The notes beneath the pieces are model-generated. The model did not search any database. It was given only the letters and a program-made list of their open reading frames with translations, and was not told where the DNA came from. The translations under genes and the position numbers were made by a program. 64,000 nucleotides of DNA, taken from the NCBI RefSeq assembly GCF_000972495.1, contig NZ_LATM01000024.1:1-64000 (forward strand), written 5' to 3'. Each line of letters starts with the position of its first letter. Position 1 is the stretch's first letter. The stretch is from Hymenobacter terrenus. GTDB taxonomy: Bacteria; Bacteroidota; Bacteroidia; Cytophagales; Hymenobacteraceae. This document shows positions 43,946 through 52,179 of the stretch, in pieces.

Positions 43946-44937
43946 AGCTGAACGTGCAGGCTCGCGGTAAACAGTTCACTCCCCGGCTGAATGCTTAGGC
44001 TGTGCCGATTGGGATACAACAGTTCCAGGCGCCGGCGCACGTTGGCAATCCCGGTACCAGGGTTGGAGGAATTGGCAACCGGCTGCCGCGGCATGGAATT
44101 TTCGACCATAAAAAACAGGCCATTGGGCTGCATCGCCAACAGAATACGCAGCTCCACCTGTCCGGACCGTTGCTCGACGCCGTGTTTAAACGCGTTTTCG
44201 ACGAAAGGCAGCAGGATGATCGGGGCAATGACGTGGCCTGCCACGTCGCCCTGAATGGTCAGGCTGATGTCGGCGCGCCCGCTGAGCCGCACCCGCTCGA
44301 TGGCGACGTAGTTTTGTAAGTAAGCAATTTCTTGTTGCAATGCCACTTGCGGCAGCGAGGCATAGTCGAACATGTAGCGCATCAGGTCGGCCAGTTGGAG
44401 AATCGTGGTTGGCGTTTGCGGGGAATTGGCCAGCGAAAGCGCGTAGAGGCTGTTCAGGCTGTTGAAGAAAAAGTGCGGATTGAGTTGTTGCTGAAGCAGC
44501 TCCAACTCGGCCTGAAACTGCTTTTTACGCAGTTCCTCATTCGTTAGCATCAGCCGCCGGTAAGCGTGCAGCGCCGCGGCCACGAATAGGAAGATGGCCG
44601 TAGTCGTCAGGTGGCCAACCACCACTGACATCTTACTCAAAGGCTGCTTGTATAGCAGCGCGCCCAGGGCCGAGGTACCTAGCCACAGCACTCCCACCGC
44701 CGCTGCATACAGCCCATAGCAGCCGTGCCGAAAAAGCCTTGGCAGCAGCCCATACAGATTGGTATAAACCGCCGCAGCCATCAACGCATAGTGCAGCAGC
44801 TCTCTTACGGTTTGCTCTCCATCAAGCGGCTTATTGGATAGGCTGTCAGACAGGAGTTCGGGGATATACCAGGCCAGCCAAAAGACTCCGTGCAGCAGCC
44901 AGCGGGTAGCAAAGAGTCTTTTAAACAGCTGGGGCAT
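43942..44937 (-). CDS. LytS-like sensor histidine kinase
   Basis: 331 residues with four TM helices (~12-28, 48-64, 75-95, 108-125), a short coiled coil, and a His_kinase box QLNPHFFFNSLNSLYAL with phospho-acceptor His155. The C-terminal ATPase has the GTGIANVRRRLELLYP motif. It has no extracellular sensor domain, so it senses in or through the membrane. It is the partner of the overlapping LytTR regulator. Confidence 0.93.
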   Translation of the reverse strand: MPQLFKRLFATRWLLHGVFWLAWYIPELLSDSLSNKPLDGEQTVRELLHYALMAAAVYTNLYGLLPRLFRHGCYGLYAAAVGVLWLGTSALGALLYKQPLSKMSVVVGHLTTTAIFLFVAAALHAYRRLMLTNEELRKKQFQAELELLQQQLNPHFFFNSLNSLYALSLANSPQTPTTILQLADLMRYMFDYASLPQVALQQEIAYLQNYVAIERVRLSGRADISLTIQGDVAGHVIAPIILLPFVENAFKHGVEQRSGQVELRILLAMQPNGLFFMVENSMPRQPVANSSNPGTGIANVRRRLELLYPNRHSLSIQPGSELFTASLHVQL

Positions 44938-45053
44938 TACATAAGCAAGGTGAGGTGCTGCTCAAAAGTTGCTCTTCGGAAAGGCTATTCCAAATTTTTT
45001 GGATGAAAGTGTTCGAAAACCATGTGAACAGCGCATTCGCAGGAAATAGAAGG

Positions 45054-45101
45054 TTCATCCTGGTTCAGCAGCATTTCATCCGAATATTCGTCGTTTCATC
45101 C
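45054..45101. promoter_or_regulatory. Three phased TTCATCC repeats (LytTR operator candidate)
   Basis: TTCATCC occurs at 45054-45060, 45075-45081 and 45095-45101, spaced 21 and 20 bp, with an inverted GGATGAAA at 45001-45008. LytTR proteins bind paired direct repeats about two helical turns apart. The array lies 110-165 bp upstream of the kinase start, so autoregulation is inferred. The divergent gene at 45328 is the other possible target. Confidence 0.55.
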
Positions 45102-45155
45102 GAAATATTTTAGCTGCCAAATCACTACCTGTACTTTTGGCTATCCGCTTTCCCC

Positions 45156-45194
45156 TGGGCATTCTGATGAGTAAAATTAAGCTCAGAGTGCCCA
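45156..45194. repeat. 12-bp hairpin with one mismatch
   Basis: TGGGCATTCTGA (45156-45167) pairs with TCAGAGTGCCCA (45183-45194). It lies in the divergent gap, just before a longer hairpin. Confidence 0.5.
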
Positions 45195-45207
45195 GTAAGA
45201 AATAAAA

Positions 45208-45266
45208 TTTCCTACACTTAAATACCAGGGCTCATTTAATTATACCTGGTATTTAAGTGTAGGAAA
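45208..45266. repeat. 22-bp perfect AT-rich hairpin
   Basis: Arms 45208-45229 and 45245-45266 pair exactly around a 15-nt loop and run into A7 on the plus strand. It differs from the GC-rich palindromes of the window. It is in the 390-bp gap between the divergent kinase and the gene at 45328, where no gene is seen. Confidence 0.7.
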
Positions 45267-45327
45267 AAAATAAGCTTCGGATTAAATAGTAGAACCATAA
45301 AGCTTTTGCAGTCATAATTAAAAAATC

Positions 45328-46275
45328 ATGAAAATATCTTCCCACATCACGCTCTTTCTTGTCCTTCCCTTCTATTTTCTAGTCACTCAGGTTCAGGCTC
45401 AGTCAAAACCAGCTATTCAACCAAAAGCGTTGATTAATAGTTGGAAGCTGAATGAGAAATCAGTGCCTGTTTTCGCCTCAATTATGATTGAGCGGACCAA
45501 AAAGGCAAATGCCGAACAGGCGAAGCAGTTGGAAGCCAATCCGGATGCCCTCACCCCGTTTATCCGGGCTATTCAATACACGTTTAATGCTGATGGCGTG
45601 TATGAGTCCATTTCACCGCAGGGAGCGAAGAAAAGCAGTTGGAAAATCAAGGGCAGCAAGCTTATTACGCAGCTCACGGGCGGCCCCGAGCGCACCGATA
45701 GCATCATCTCAATTACCGCGAACAAGGTGGTGCTGTTTAATCCGGAAGTGCGAAAAAACATTGAATACGCTTTGGCTTCTGCTGCCACAATCCGACCGGC
45801 CAGCACTGAGCCCTCAGTAAATTTGGAGAAAGAAAAACAGGAGATTTTGGCTTTGGTAGACAAGTTTAAGAAGGCAATTATCCAGAAGGATACCGCAGGG
45901 TTAGCAAGCCTTTTTTACAAAGATAAAGTTGTCTGGATTTCGGTAGCGCATCCCACTTCGCTGGCTTACATTAAAAAGCTAAATCCCAAAGTCCAGCCAA
46001 TAGAACAAGCAGGTGCTTTTCAATCGATTGCTGACCCCAAGTTCAAAAAAATCGCGATGGAAGAAATATTCCTAAACCCTGAGATTATAACCGACGGTCG
46101 CATCGGCTCCATCTCGTTCGACTATGCGTTCAAATCATCCGGTATACTCACCAACTGGGGCAAGGAAAACTGGCAGTTAGTCAAATCAGAAAACACCTGG
46201 TTTATCCTGAATTTAATTTACTCTTATCATCTACAGGAGATAAATCCCGCACCAGCTAAATTTAAAGATAAATAA
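45328..46275 (+). CDS. Secreted lipocalin-like plus NTF2-like protein
   Basis: 315 residues with a signal peptide (ends QVQAQ, ~25). The first half (~35-145) has the lipocalin-like pattern LINSWKLNEKSV...YTFNADGVYESIS...SSWKIKGSKLITQ. The second half (~165-305) resembles an NTF2/SnoaL cone: ILALVDKFKKAIIQKDTAGL, ISFDYAFKSSGIL, NWQLVKSENTWFILNLIYS. Base composition is visibly more AT-rich than the neighbours, which suggests transfer. Function unknown. Confidence 0.7.
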   Translation: MKISSHITLFLVLPFYFLVTQVQAQSKPAIQPKALINSWKLNEKSVPVFASIMIERTKKANAEQAKQLEANPDALTPFIRAIQYTFNADGVYESISPQGAKKSSWKIKGSKLITQLTGGPERTDSIISITANKVVLFNPEVRKNIEYALASAATIRPASTEPSVNLEKEKQEILALVDKFKKAIIQKDTAGLASLFYKDKVVWISVAHPTSLAYIKKLNPKVQPIEQAGAFQSIADPKFKKIAMEEIFLNPEIITDGRIGSISFDYAFKSSGILTNWGKENWQLVKSENTWFILNLIYSYHLQEINPAPAKFKDK

Positions 46276-46348
46276 ACCACCAATAACCAGGCGGCGCAAG
46301 TATGCGCTACCGCACTCGGGCTATGGCACGCCGTCGGACAGGTCGAGG

Positions 46349-46957
46349 TCATTCGCCCAGCAGATGGGCCCGGTTGTCGGCCACAAATTGGGCGAACTCC
46401 CGGGGCGGCCGGCCGGTGATGCGCGCCACGGCATCCGTGACGGGCGGCTCGGCACTAAAGCGCGGCAGGTAGTGCAGTAGCAGCATAATCAGCACGAACC
46501 CGTGGGCCAGGCCCTCACGCCGCTTGGTGCGGTAAAACCGCCACAGACTCGGCGACACGTAGGTGATGGGCCGGCCCAGGCCAGCGGTGAGCTGGTCGGC
46601 CATTTGCCGGAAATTCAGGCGGTACTGGGCCGTGAGAGCGTAAGCCTGGCCGTGGTGCCGGCCCGATTCATCAGTGAAAACCGCGGCCGCCACATCGCCG
46701 ATGTCGCGCACGTCGATAAGCGCGAACCGGGCCTTGCCGGCGGGCAGGAAGATGCGGTGCCGCTCCACCACGTCGGTCCGCAGCGTGGTGGTTAAGTTCT
46801 GCATGAAATACGCCGGGCGCAGCAGGGTGTAGGGCACGCCACTGGCCATCAGCAGTTGTTCGGTTTTATGATGTGGGATGAAGTGGTTGTTCTCCGCACC
46901 CTGCACCGACATAAACACGATGTGCCGCACGCCGGCCCTGCTGCCCCTGGTGCTGGC
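46349..46957 (-). pseudogene. NmrA-like NAD(P)-binding protein, 5'-truncated
   Basis: The surviving frame reads AGVRHIVFMSVQGAENNHF, then KTEQLLMASGVPYTLLRPAYFMQ and RFALIDVRDIGDVAAAV, matching residues ~95-290 of NmrA-type proteins. The Rossmann start is missing from the frame, which opens just after a TAA. About 110 bp upstream another frame gives TLLLAMAGTSAPGLPWELAR (to ~47073), a decayed dinucleotide-binding start. Roughly 60 codons between are gone. An internal deletion is the simplest explanation. A product starting at GTG 46930 would lack the cofactor site. Confidence 0.65.
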
Positions 46958-47247
46958 TTACCCGGCGCCGAGACTTGCGCTGGGGCTATTGGGGCTAATT
47001 CCACTCCTTTACGTGCCAGCTCCCAAGGAAGACCAGGGGCTGACGTCCCTGCCATTGCAAGCAGAAGCGTCACCTCGGCAGCACTAGCGGCGCTTGCCTC
47101 GTTGTGACCAATCGTGGTAAAGTGAGGTGGCCGTTCTGGTATTTCCGGTTGAAGCTCAGCAAGTCCGTCTTTTTGATGCGGTCACTTCGGCTTGGCTCTG
47201 CAAAAAATGCCGGTCATCATCCAGCCGTTTGGCGCCAACTGCCAGCT

Positions 47248-48264
47248 CTAGAGCAGAATATCATCGACGGGTTGCATCCGGGGGGGCAGTGCTGTTTCGC
47301 CCAGCATCTGGCGCAGGTCAATTTCTATTGTGCGGCAGATGGCCGTCATGGGCACATCGTTGACGTAATTTTCAAATGGGTCTTCCGAGTTATCGCCCAC
47401 AATTTCCATAGTAGTGAAAATCCAGGAAATGAGCACAGAAAACGGGATGGTCAGCCACACGAAGCTGTGAGACTCCAGCTTGCTGAATTCGCTCACGAGG
47501 CCCAATGGCAGCAGCCACACAAAAATCCAGGTAAATAGGGTGCTGAAATACGCGTACTGCCGCGGGAAAGGCGTATTCTTGATGCGCTCACACGCACCTT
47601 GCAGGTTGTAGCACTCCTTGATGGTCTGCATCAGGTCGACGTGGCGGAAGTCGTCGATGAGGTCCTGCTCGCGCAGCTGCTGGAGGCGGAGGCTTTGCTG
47701 GTGCAGCAGCTGCGCGGCGGCGTTGGCGGTGGTAGTCACGCGGACATACTCTGCTTCCGACAAAAACGTCTGCACCTGGGGCTCGCCGGGGGCGCCGGCG
47801 GGCAGGTGCAGGTCGGGGACGTAGCTCATATTGCGGCGGTCGTGGATGGTGGTGCGGCGCAGCTGCAGGCGCAGGGCATTGAGCCACGCCAACTGCCGGT
47901 ATATCAACTCCTGGTGCACGGCGTGCAGCTCGGCTGGCGCGAGCGGCAGCGCGGCGCGCAGGTTGGTGACGTAGCTCTGCACCTGGCTGGCCCAACTCCG
48001 GCTTTGGTTCACGATGCCGCCCCAGGTTTTGCGGCCTTCCCAGAACCGGTCGTACGACTGGTTATTCTTGAAGCCCAGATAAAAAGCCACGGCAATACCA
48101 ATGGTGCTCAGCGGCAGAAATGGCAGGCGAATATCCAGGCCGTAGTGGCGCCGCAAGTAAGCATACCCGAAGGTTACCACGGTGGCCCAAAAGATGAACA
48201 ACAACAAATTTTTCCACGCAAAGCGTAGAATCAGTCCCGGCCGGATATTTCGTCTGACATACAT
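47248..48264 (-). CDS. Bestrophin family protein
   Basis: 338 residues: MYVRRNIRPGLILRFAWKNLL, TM1 (~17-35), RLPFLPLSTIGIAVAFYLGF and the bestrophin signature NNQSYDRFWEGRKTWGGIVN (~68-87). TM3/4 lie near 240-275 and a conserved acidic D-N-x-E-D-P-F-E-N motif (DNSEDPFENYVNDVPM) near 295. Bacterial bestrophins form pentameric ion channels, often cation-selective. No partner gene is apparent. Confidence 0.93.
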   Translation of the reverse strand: MYVRRNIRPGLILRFAWKNLLLFIFWATVVTFGYAYLRRHYGLDIRLPFLPLSTIGIAVAFYLGFKNNQSYDRFWEGRKTWGGIVNQSRSWASQVQSYVTNLRAALPLAPAELHAVHQELIYRQLAWLNALRLQLRRTTIHDRRNMSYVPDLHLPAGAPGEPQVQTFLSEAEYVRVTTTANAAAQLLHQQSLRLQQLREQDLIDDFRHVDLMQTIKECYNLQGACERIKNTPFPRQYAYFSTLFTWIFVWLLPLGLVSEFSKLESHSFVWLTIPFSVLISWIFTTMEIVGDNSEDPFENYVNDVPMTAICRTIEIDLRQMLGETALPPRMQPVDDILL

Positions 48265-48417
48265 GGCCGTGAATATAGCGGTCGGCAGTAGAAGTCAGTC
48301 GCCGTAATCAAAGTGTAATCCATAGCGTTGCTGGTGTTGGCCCGGCGGTAGGCTGCGTTTGCCGGGGCTTCCGGTAGCTGCGGCCCCGCTGTGCAAAGCC
48401 GCCAGCCCCGGGAAGCA

Positions 48418-48882
48418 TCAGACGAGTTGCTGCTGAAGCGCGCCACGCTGCCGCAAGCCGTCCAGCGAGTACCGGCCGCTGCCGTTCGCCATCAAGGCGG
48501 CGGCCAGGCCCAGCATCAGCAAAAAGTACTCGTAGCCTTCGCCCTTCTGGGTGCCGAACCAGTTCATGAAAAAGCCATGCTGCCAGTGCGAAGTGAATAC
48601 GATGCCGAGCACTAGCACGGCCAGTGCTGCCGCCCACAGCCGGATGGCCCAGCCCAGCAGCAAGCTCAATGAGCCGAAAAACTCAATCACAATCACCAGA
48701 AAGCCCAGTAGCCAAGGCAGGTGCAGGGTGCCGGTGAAAAACTGCATGGTGCCGTCGAAGCCATAGCCGCCGAACCAGCCCAGCAGTTTTTGCGCCCCGT
48801 GGGGCCACATAGCGCCTCCCAGAGCCAGGCGCAGGAACAGGCCCGTCCAGTCGCGGCGGATAGTAAGAAGTTGAGAAAACAT
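48418..48882 (-). CDS. DoxX family protein
   Basis: 154 residues with four TM helices and the DoxX pattern LFLRLALGGAMWPHGAQKLLG, then GFLVIVIEFFGSLSLLLGW and LAVLVLGIVFTSHWQHGFF. DoxX proteins are associated with thiol and sulfur redox balance in some bacteria. It lies 36 bp after the NTF2-like gene on the same strand, so co-transcription is likely. Confidence 0.92.
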   Translation of the reverse strand: MFSQLLTIRRDWTGLFLRLALGGAMWPHGAQKLLGWFGGYGFDGTMQFFTGTLHLPWLLGFLVIVIEFFGSLSLLLGWAIRLWAAALAVLVLGIVFTSHWQHGFFMNWFGTQKGEGYEYFLLMLGLAAALMANGSGRYSLDGLRQRGALQQQLV

Positions 48883-48918
48883 GTCGAAGCAAGTAATATC
48901 AAAGAAGGGTCACTGCGC

Positions 48919-49272
48919 TTAGCTGCCGTAGAAAAACTGCTCGCGGATGATGAGCCCGTCCTGCCAGTGCTGCACCGAGGCTTGGGTGTAGTTGCGCACG
49001 CCCCACTCCCGGTGCGTGTAGTCGTAATGCCACACCACGGCCGTCACGCTGTCGCCCACCGTTACGGCTTGCACTTTGGCCCCGCGGAAGTCGGTGATGG
49101 CGTTGAAGAATTCCTCTTCGCGGCGACGATTGGCAGCTTTGCCTACCGTGGGGCTCTGCTCGTTTTCCTGCATCACCACCTCGGGGTGATAGTAGCGGTC
49201 GAATGCTTCGAGGGCTTTGCCGTCGAGCACGAGGGCATTGAGGTCCGCGATTTTCTGCTGTAAATTCTGCAT
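48919..49272 (-). CDS. NTF2-like/SnoaL family protein
   Basis: 117 residues from MQNLQQKIADLNAL; an in-frame start 57 bp earlier adds a non-conserved leader. The NTF2 cone shows LEAFDRYYHPEVVMQENEQS, FFNAITDFRGAKVQAVTVGD and VRNYTQASVQHWQDGLIIRE. These small proteins bind or transform small molecules. It sits between a Crp/Fnr gene and a DoxX gene, all on the minus strand. Confidence 0.88.
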   Translation of the reverse strand: MQNLQQKIADLNALVLDGKALEAFDRYYHPEVVMQENEQSPTVGKAANRRREEEFFNAITDFRGAKVQAVTVGDSVTAVVWHYDYTHREWGVRNYTQASVQHWQDGLIIREQFFYGS

Positions 49273-49360
49273 CGTTTTAAGGTTGATTGAACGAAGCAAA
49301 ATTCCGGGTAGCGGCTCCGGTGGTCCCATGAACTGGTTTAAGAAAAGACCTTAATCCAGT

Positions 49361-49966
49361 TCAACTTTCTTGCAGTACCTGCTTGCGCACCTTGCTCAAA
49401 AATTCAGGCGTGATGCCCAAGTATGAGGCAACGTGCCGCTGCGGCAGGCGCTGCTCTAGCTGCGGGTATTTGGCCCGAAACTGCCGGTACCGCGCCTCCG
49501 CCGGGAGGCTGATGCTTTGCAGGGCACGCTGTTGCTGGGCCACGAAGGCGTTTTGCAGCATCAGCCGGAAGTAGCGTTCCAGCTTGGGCACTTGCTCATA
49601 AAGGGCTTCCAGCGCGGCCCGGTCGAGCTGCAACAACTCGCAGTCCTCCAGCGCCTCCACGTCGAGGGTGGCTGGGGTTTGGGTCAGGTAGCTGGCCAAG
49701 TCGGCAATCCACCAATCTTCGATGGCAAACAACACGTTGTGTTCAAAGCCGTTGACGTCAGTATAGAAGGCGCGCAGGCAGCCCCGCACCACGAAGCTTT
49801 CGTACTGGCACACTTCACCTGCTTGCACGGCGAATTGTCGCCGGCGCAGGTGGCGCGGCCGCAGTGCGGCTGCCACGGTGGCTGCTTCGGCCGGCGTGAG
49901 CAGGACGTGACGGGCAATATTAGTCAGCAGCAAATCGGGTGATACGGAAGGAATAGCGGGCGGCAT
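49361..49966 (-). CDS. Crp/Fnr family transcriptional regulator
   Basis: 201 residues: a CNB-like domain (RRRQFAVQAGEVCQYESFVV, RGCLRAFYTDVNGFEHNVLF) and a compact HTH (QRLPQRHVASYLGITPEFLS). It is a second Bacteroidota-type short Crp/Fnr protein in the window. It lies 88 bp upstream of the NTF2-like and DoxX genes on the same strand, as in the 23.4-24.5 kb pair, so the regulator-DoxX association occurs twice here. Confidence 0.92.
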   Translation of the reverse strand: MPPAIPSVSPDLLLTNIARHVLLTPAEAATVAAALRPRHLRRRQFAVQAGEVCQYESFVVRGCLRAFYTDVNGFEHNVLFAIEDWWIADLASYLTQTPATLDVEALEDCELLQLDRAALEALYEQVPKLERYFRLMLQNAFVAQQQRALQSISLPAEARYRQFRAKYPQLEQRLPQRHVASYLGITPEFLSKVRKQVLQES

Positions 49967-50158
49967 AGATGCAAATAAGCACCAACTCCCGCAGGTAGTC
50001 GCCGTGGGACCAGAGCGCGCGGGGTTTTACTGGAAGTATGAGGAGAAAGAATACAATTTTCCAGCCTTTCTTCTTACCGAGTTTTATACATCAATTAAAA
50101 ATAGATGCCTGCTGCTTTTAGTGTAGCAGCCTAGTTTGCTGATATGCGAACAAAAAGC

Positions 50159-50188
50159 TTGGACTTATATCGAAAGCCTTTAATTTTG
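50159..50188 (+). promoter_or_regulatory. Promoter of the tetR gene
   Basis: TTG (50159-50161), exactly 19 bp, then TAATTTTG (50181-50188) fits the Bacteroidota -33/-7 consensus. The start codon at 50207 is only 19 nt beyond the -7 box, so the mRNA leader should be about a dozen bases and has no Shine-Dalgarno. Confidence 0.6.
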
Positions 50189-50202
50189 TAACGCTGTTAT
50201 AA
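50186..50202. promoter_or_regulatory. TetR operator O1
   Basis: TTGTAAC-gct-GTTATAA, a 17-bp palindrome with one mismatch. It overlaps the last bases of the -7 box and ends 4 bp before the tetR start, a position that would block transcription. A near-identical site in reverse orientation precedes the next gene. Confidence 0.7.
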
Positions 50203-50206
50203 AGCC

Positions 50207-50743
50207 GTGAAAGACGAAATCCTCCATAGCGCGTTACAATTGGCCGAGCGGGAAGGCTGGGACCAAGTGTCGACCCGCCGTATCACGAAGGAATTCGGCT
50301 ACACCACGTCGGCCATATATTACTACCTGGGCAGTAAGGACCACCTATTGGTGGAACTTCAGCGCCAGGGTTTCCGGCAGTTGCGGGCAGTCATGCAGGC
50401 CGCCGCCAACCAGCATCCCGCTAACAACCCGGCTCAGCTACAGGCTATCAGTCTCGCTTTTTGGGTCTTTGCTTTTGCTCATCGCACCCTCTACGAATTG
50501 ATGTTTGGGCTGGCACCGGTGACATGCAAAGGCGACGCGGGAACCGAGATTCTGGAAGCAGGCGAAGTTGTCCAGGCAGTGTTGCGTCGTCTATCCAGCG
50601 CCGATCCAATGGATTTATTTCTTCATTGGTGGGCCCTGGCCACGGGTTTCGTGGGCATTGGCTTGACCGTGCCTGTCGACCGCCAAGCGCATGTGCAGGG
50701 CCTTTTTGCCGCAGGCATCAGCCAGTTTATCCAGGCTCTTTGA
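50207..50743 (+). CDS. TetR family transcriptional regulator
   Basis: 178 residues with a GTG start set by the promoter and operator just upstream. The HTH (~5-50) reads ILHSALQLAEREGWDQVSTR, RITKEFGYTTSAIYYYLGSK, the canonical TetR DNA-binding pattern. The C-terminal ligand domain is of the TetR_C_13/WHG-like type (WVFAFAHRTLYELMFGL). It should repress itself through O1 and the membrane SMP-30 gene through O2. The ligand is unknown and may be the substrate or product of the propeller enzyme. Confidence 0.92.
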   Translation: MKDEILHSALQLAEREGWDQVSTRRITKEFGYTTSAIYYYLGSKDHLLVELQRQGFRQLRAVMQAAANQHPANNPAQLQAISLAFWVFAFAHRTLYELMFGLAPVTCKGDAGTEILEAGEVVQAVLRRLSSADPMDLFLHWWALATGFVGIGLTVPVDRQAHVQGLFAAGISQFIQAL

Positions 50744-50771
50744 TTATTCAACCCTCTTTTTTTTCACCTTT

Positions 50772-50788
50772 TTATAACACTGTTACAA
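50772..50788. promoter_or_regulatory. TetR operator O2
   Basis: TTATAAC-act-GTTACAA, the same 17-bp palindrome as O1 read on the other strand (15 of 17 match). It ends one base before the ATG at 50790, 28 bp after the tetR stop. Confidence 0.7.
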
Positions 50789-50789
50789 A

Positions 50790-52034
50790 ATGAATACTGT
50801 TGTTAGCTTGCAATTGGCACTGGGCATAGCCCTGCTGCTGTTGGCCTGGGCCACATTTGCCCGTCGTACCCGCTTCGCATTCAGGCCAGATGAATTTTCG
50901 GGGCGGTCATGGCCGCACTGGGTAATGGGAGGAAGCGCCGCACTTTGCGGCCTAGCGGCGGTAGCCACTGTCAGCGTGCCTTTTTTATCGTTTTTTGTGG
51001 CTGTGGCCGCTGCCGTGCTACTTGGGACTTGGTGGATAATCCGTCGTAGTGGCTGGTTGGTGGGGCTGCTCCTGGCTGCTCTGGCCTTGGGCGGACTCCA
51101 GCCCTTGGGGCTGCGCGTCCTGGCATTGCCAAAAGCCGACGAATTGCCCCAACGCTTGGGAAACACCCGAATACTGGCCACGTACGCGCCCGGCGAGGTG
51201 TTAGAGAGCGTCCGATTGGATGCGCGCGGCAATTTCTTTCTGACCGTGAATAAGGAGCTGGACCTTGCTACTGGTGATGCCAGCCGCGTAACAGCTAAAA
51301 TCTTACGCCGAACCCCGGCCGGCCAGGAGCAAGTATGGCTAACCCTGCCGCGCGGAGCCATCGCCGGAGTACTAGCGTTTGGGGCCGACAGCACCCTCTA
51401 CTGCACCGGTGGGGGCGCCCGGCGCGGAGTGTGGCGCATTACCGCACCCGGACACGCGACGCTTTTCGCCTCATTACCAGTGGGGGCTTGGCCTAATGGC
51501 TTAGCACTAGGACCCGATGGCTACCTCTACGTGGCCGACGCAGCCTTGGCCACTATCTGGCGCGTCGACCCGCGCACCGGGTCTACTACCAAAGCCATCG
51601 AGCACGATTTACTTCGCCCCCGGACCTTTTTGGCCCTGGCGCCCGGTGCTAATGGCCTGCATTTTCGCGGAAATACTCTATTCGTCACCGTCTCTGACCG
51701 GGGAACCGTGCTCACAATCCCTTGGAAGCCCACCGGACAGCTAGGCGTACCTACCGTGCTGGCTACTGGCGTGCCCGCTGATGATTTCGCCATTGACGTC
51801 GCAGGCAATTTATACGTAACGACTCACCCTTATAACACCGTGGTTCAAATTCGGGCAAGTGGCGAGCGTGCCGTAGTAGCTGGAGTTGCCCAGGCAGTAG
51901 CCGGCGCGACGGATGCCGCCTTCGGAACTCGTCGAGGCGATGAGAGCACGCTGTACATTGTGACCGACGGCGGCGCATTCGCTGGCACTCCCAACCCTCG
52001 AGGCACCTTGGTTCAGCTCCGCCTGCAACCGTAA
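50790..52034 (+). CDS. Membrane-anchored SMP-30/gluconolactonase-like protein
   Basis: 414 residues. Three or four TM helices fill residues 5-105 (LQLALGIALLLLAWATF; PFLSFFVAVAAAVLLGTWWI; WLVGLLLAALALGGL). An SMP-30-type propeller follows (~120-410; PNGLALGPDGYLYVADAALA, FAIDVAGNLYVTTHPYN). The propeller is paralogous to the secreted protein at 5462-6442. A membrane-helix bundle plus SMP-30 fusion is not a standard architecture I know. It is preceded by TetR operator O2. A lactonase-type reaction at the membrane is inference. Confidence 0.85.
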   Translation: MNTVVSLQLALGIALLLLAWATFARRTRFAFRPDEFSGRSWPHWVMGGSAALCGLAAVATVSVPFLSFFVAVAAAVLLGTWWIIRRSGWLVGLLLAALALGGLQPLGLRVLALPKADELPQRLGNTRILATYAPGEVLESVRLDARGNFFLTVNKELDLATGDASRVTAKILRRTPAGQEQVWLTLPRGAIAGVLAFGADSTLYCTGGGARRGVWRITAPGHATLFASLPVGAWPNGLALGPDGYLYVADAALATIWRVDPRTGSTTKAIEHDLLRPRTFLALAPGANGLHFRGNTLFVTVSDRGTVLTIPWKPTGQLGVPTVLATGVPADDFAIDVAGNLYVTTHPYNTVVQIRASGERAVVAGVAQAVAGATDAAFGTRRGDESTLYIVTDGGAFAGTPNPRGTLVQLRLQP

Positions 52035-52095
52035 GGGGCATTTGGAGTCACGGGTCTTGGCGTCATTTCAGGGTAAAGTCAGGTCCGGCTACCAC

Positions 52096-52129
52096 AAAAA
52101 ACCGCCCCGAATTTTCGGGGCGGTTTTTT
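52096..52129. terminator. Bidirectional Rho-independent terminator
   Basis: AAAAAACCGCCCCGAA (52096-52111) and its complement (52114-52129) form a 16-bp arm with T tracts on both strands, between the convergent SMP-30 and DUF4142 genes. Confidence 0.92.
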
Positions 52130-52179
52130 CACTCAGCGGACTAATCTGTGGAATCAGGTTGCTCCAACTAAATCGGTGA

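Noticed and set aside
46849..47073. 74-codon minus-strand frame upstream of the truncated NmrA gene
   Set aside because: Not treated as a separate gene. Its first part resembles a decayed NmrA N-terminus and the rest is out of frame, so it is described with the pseudogene.
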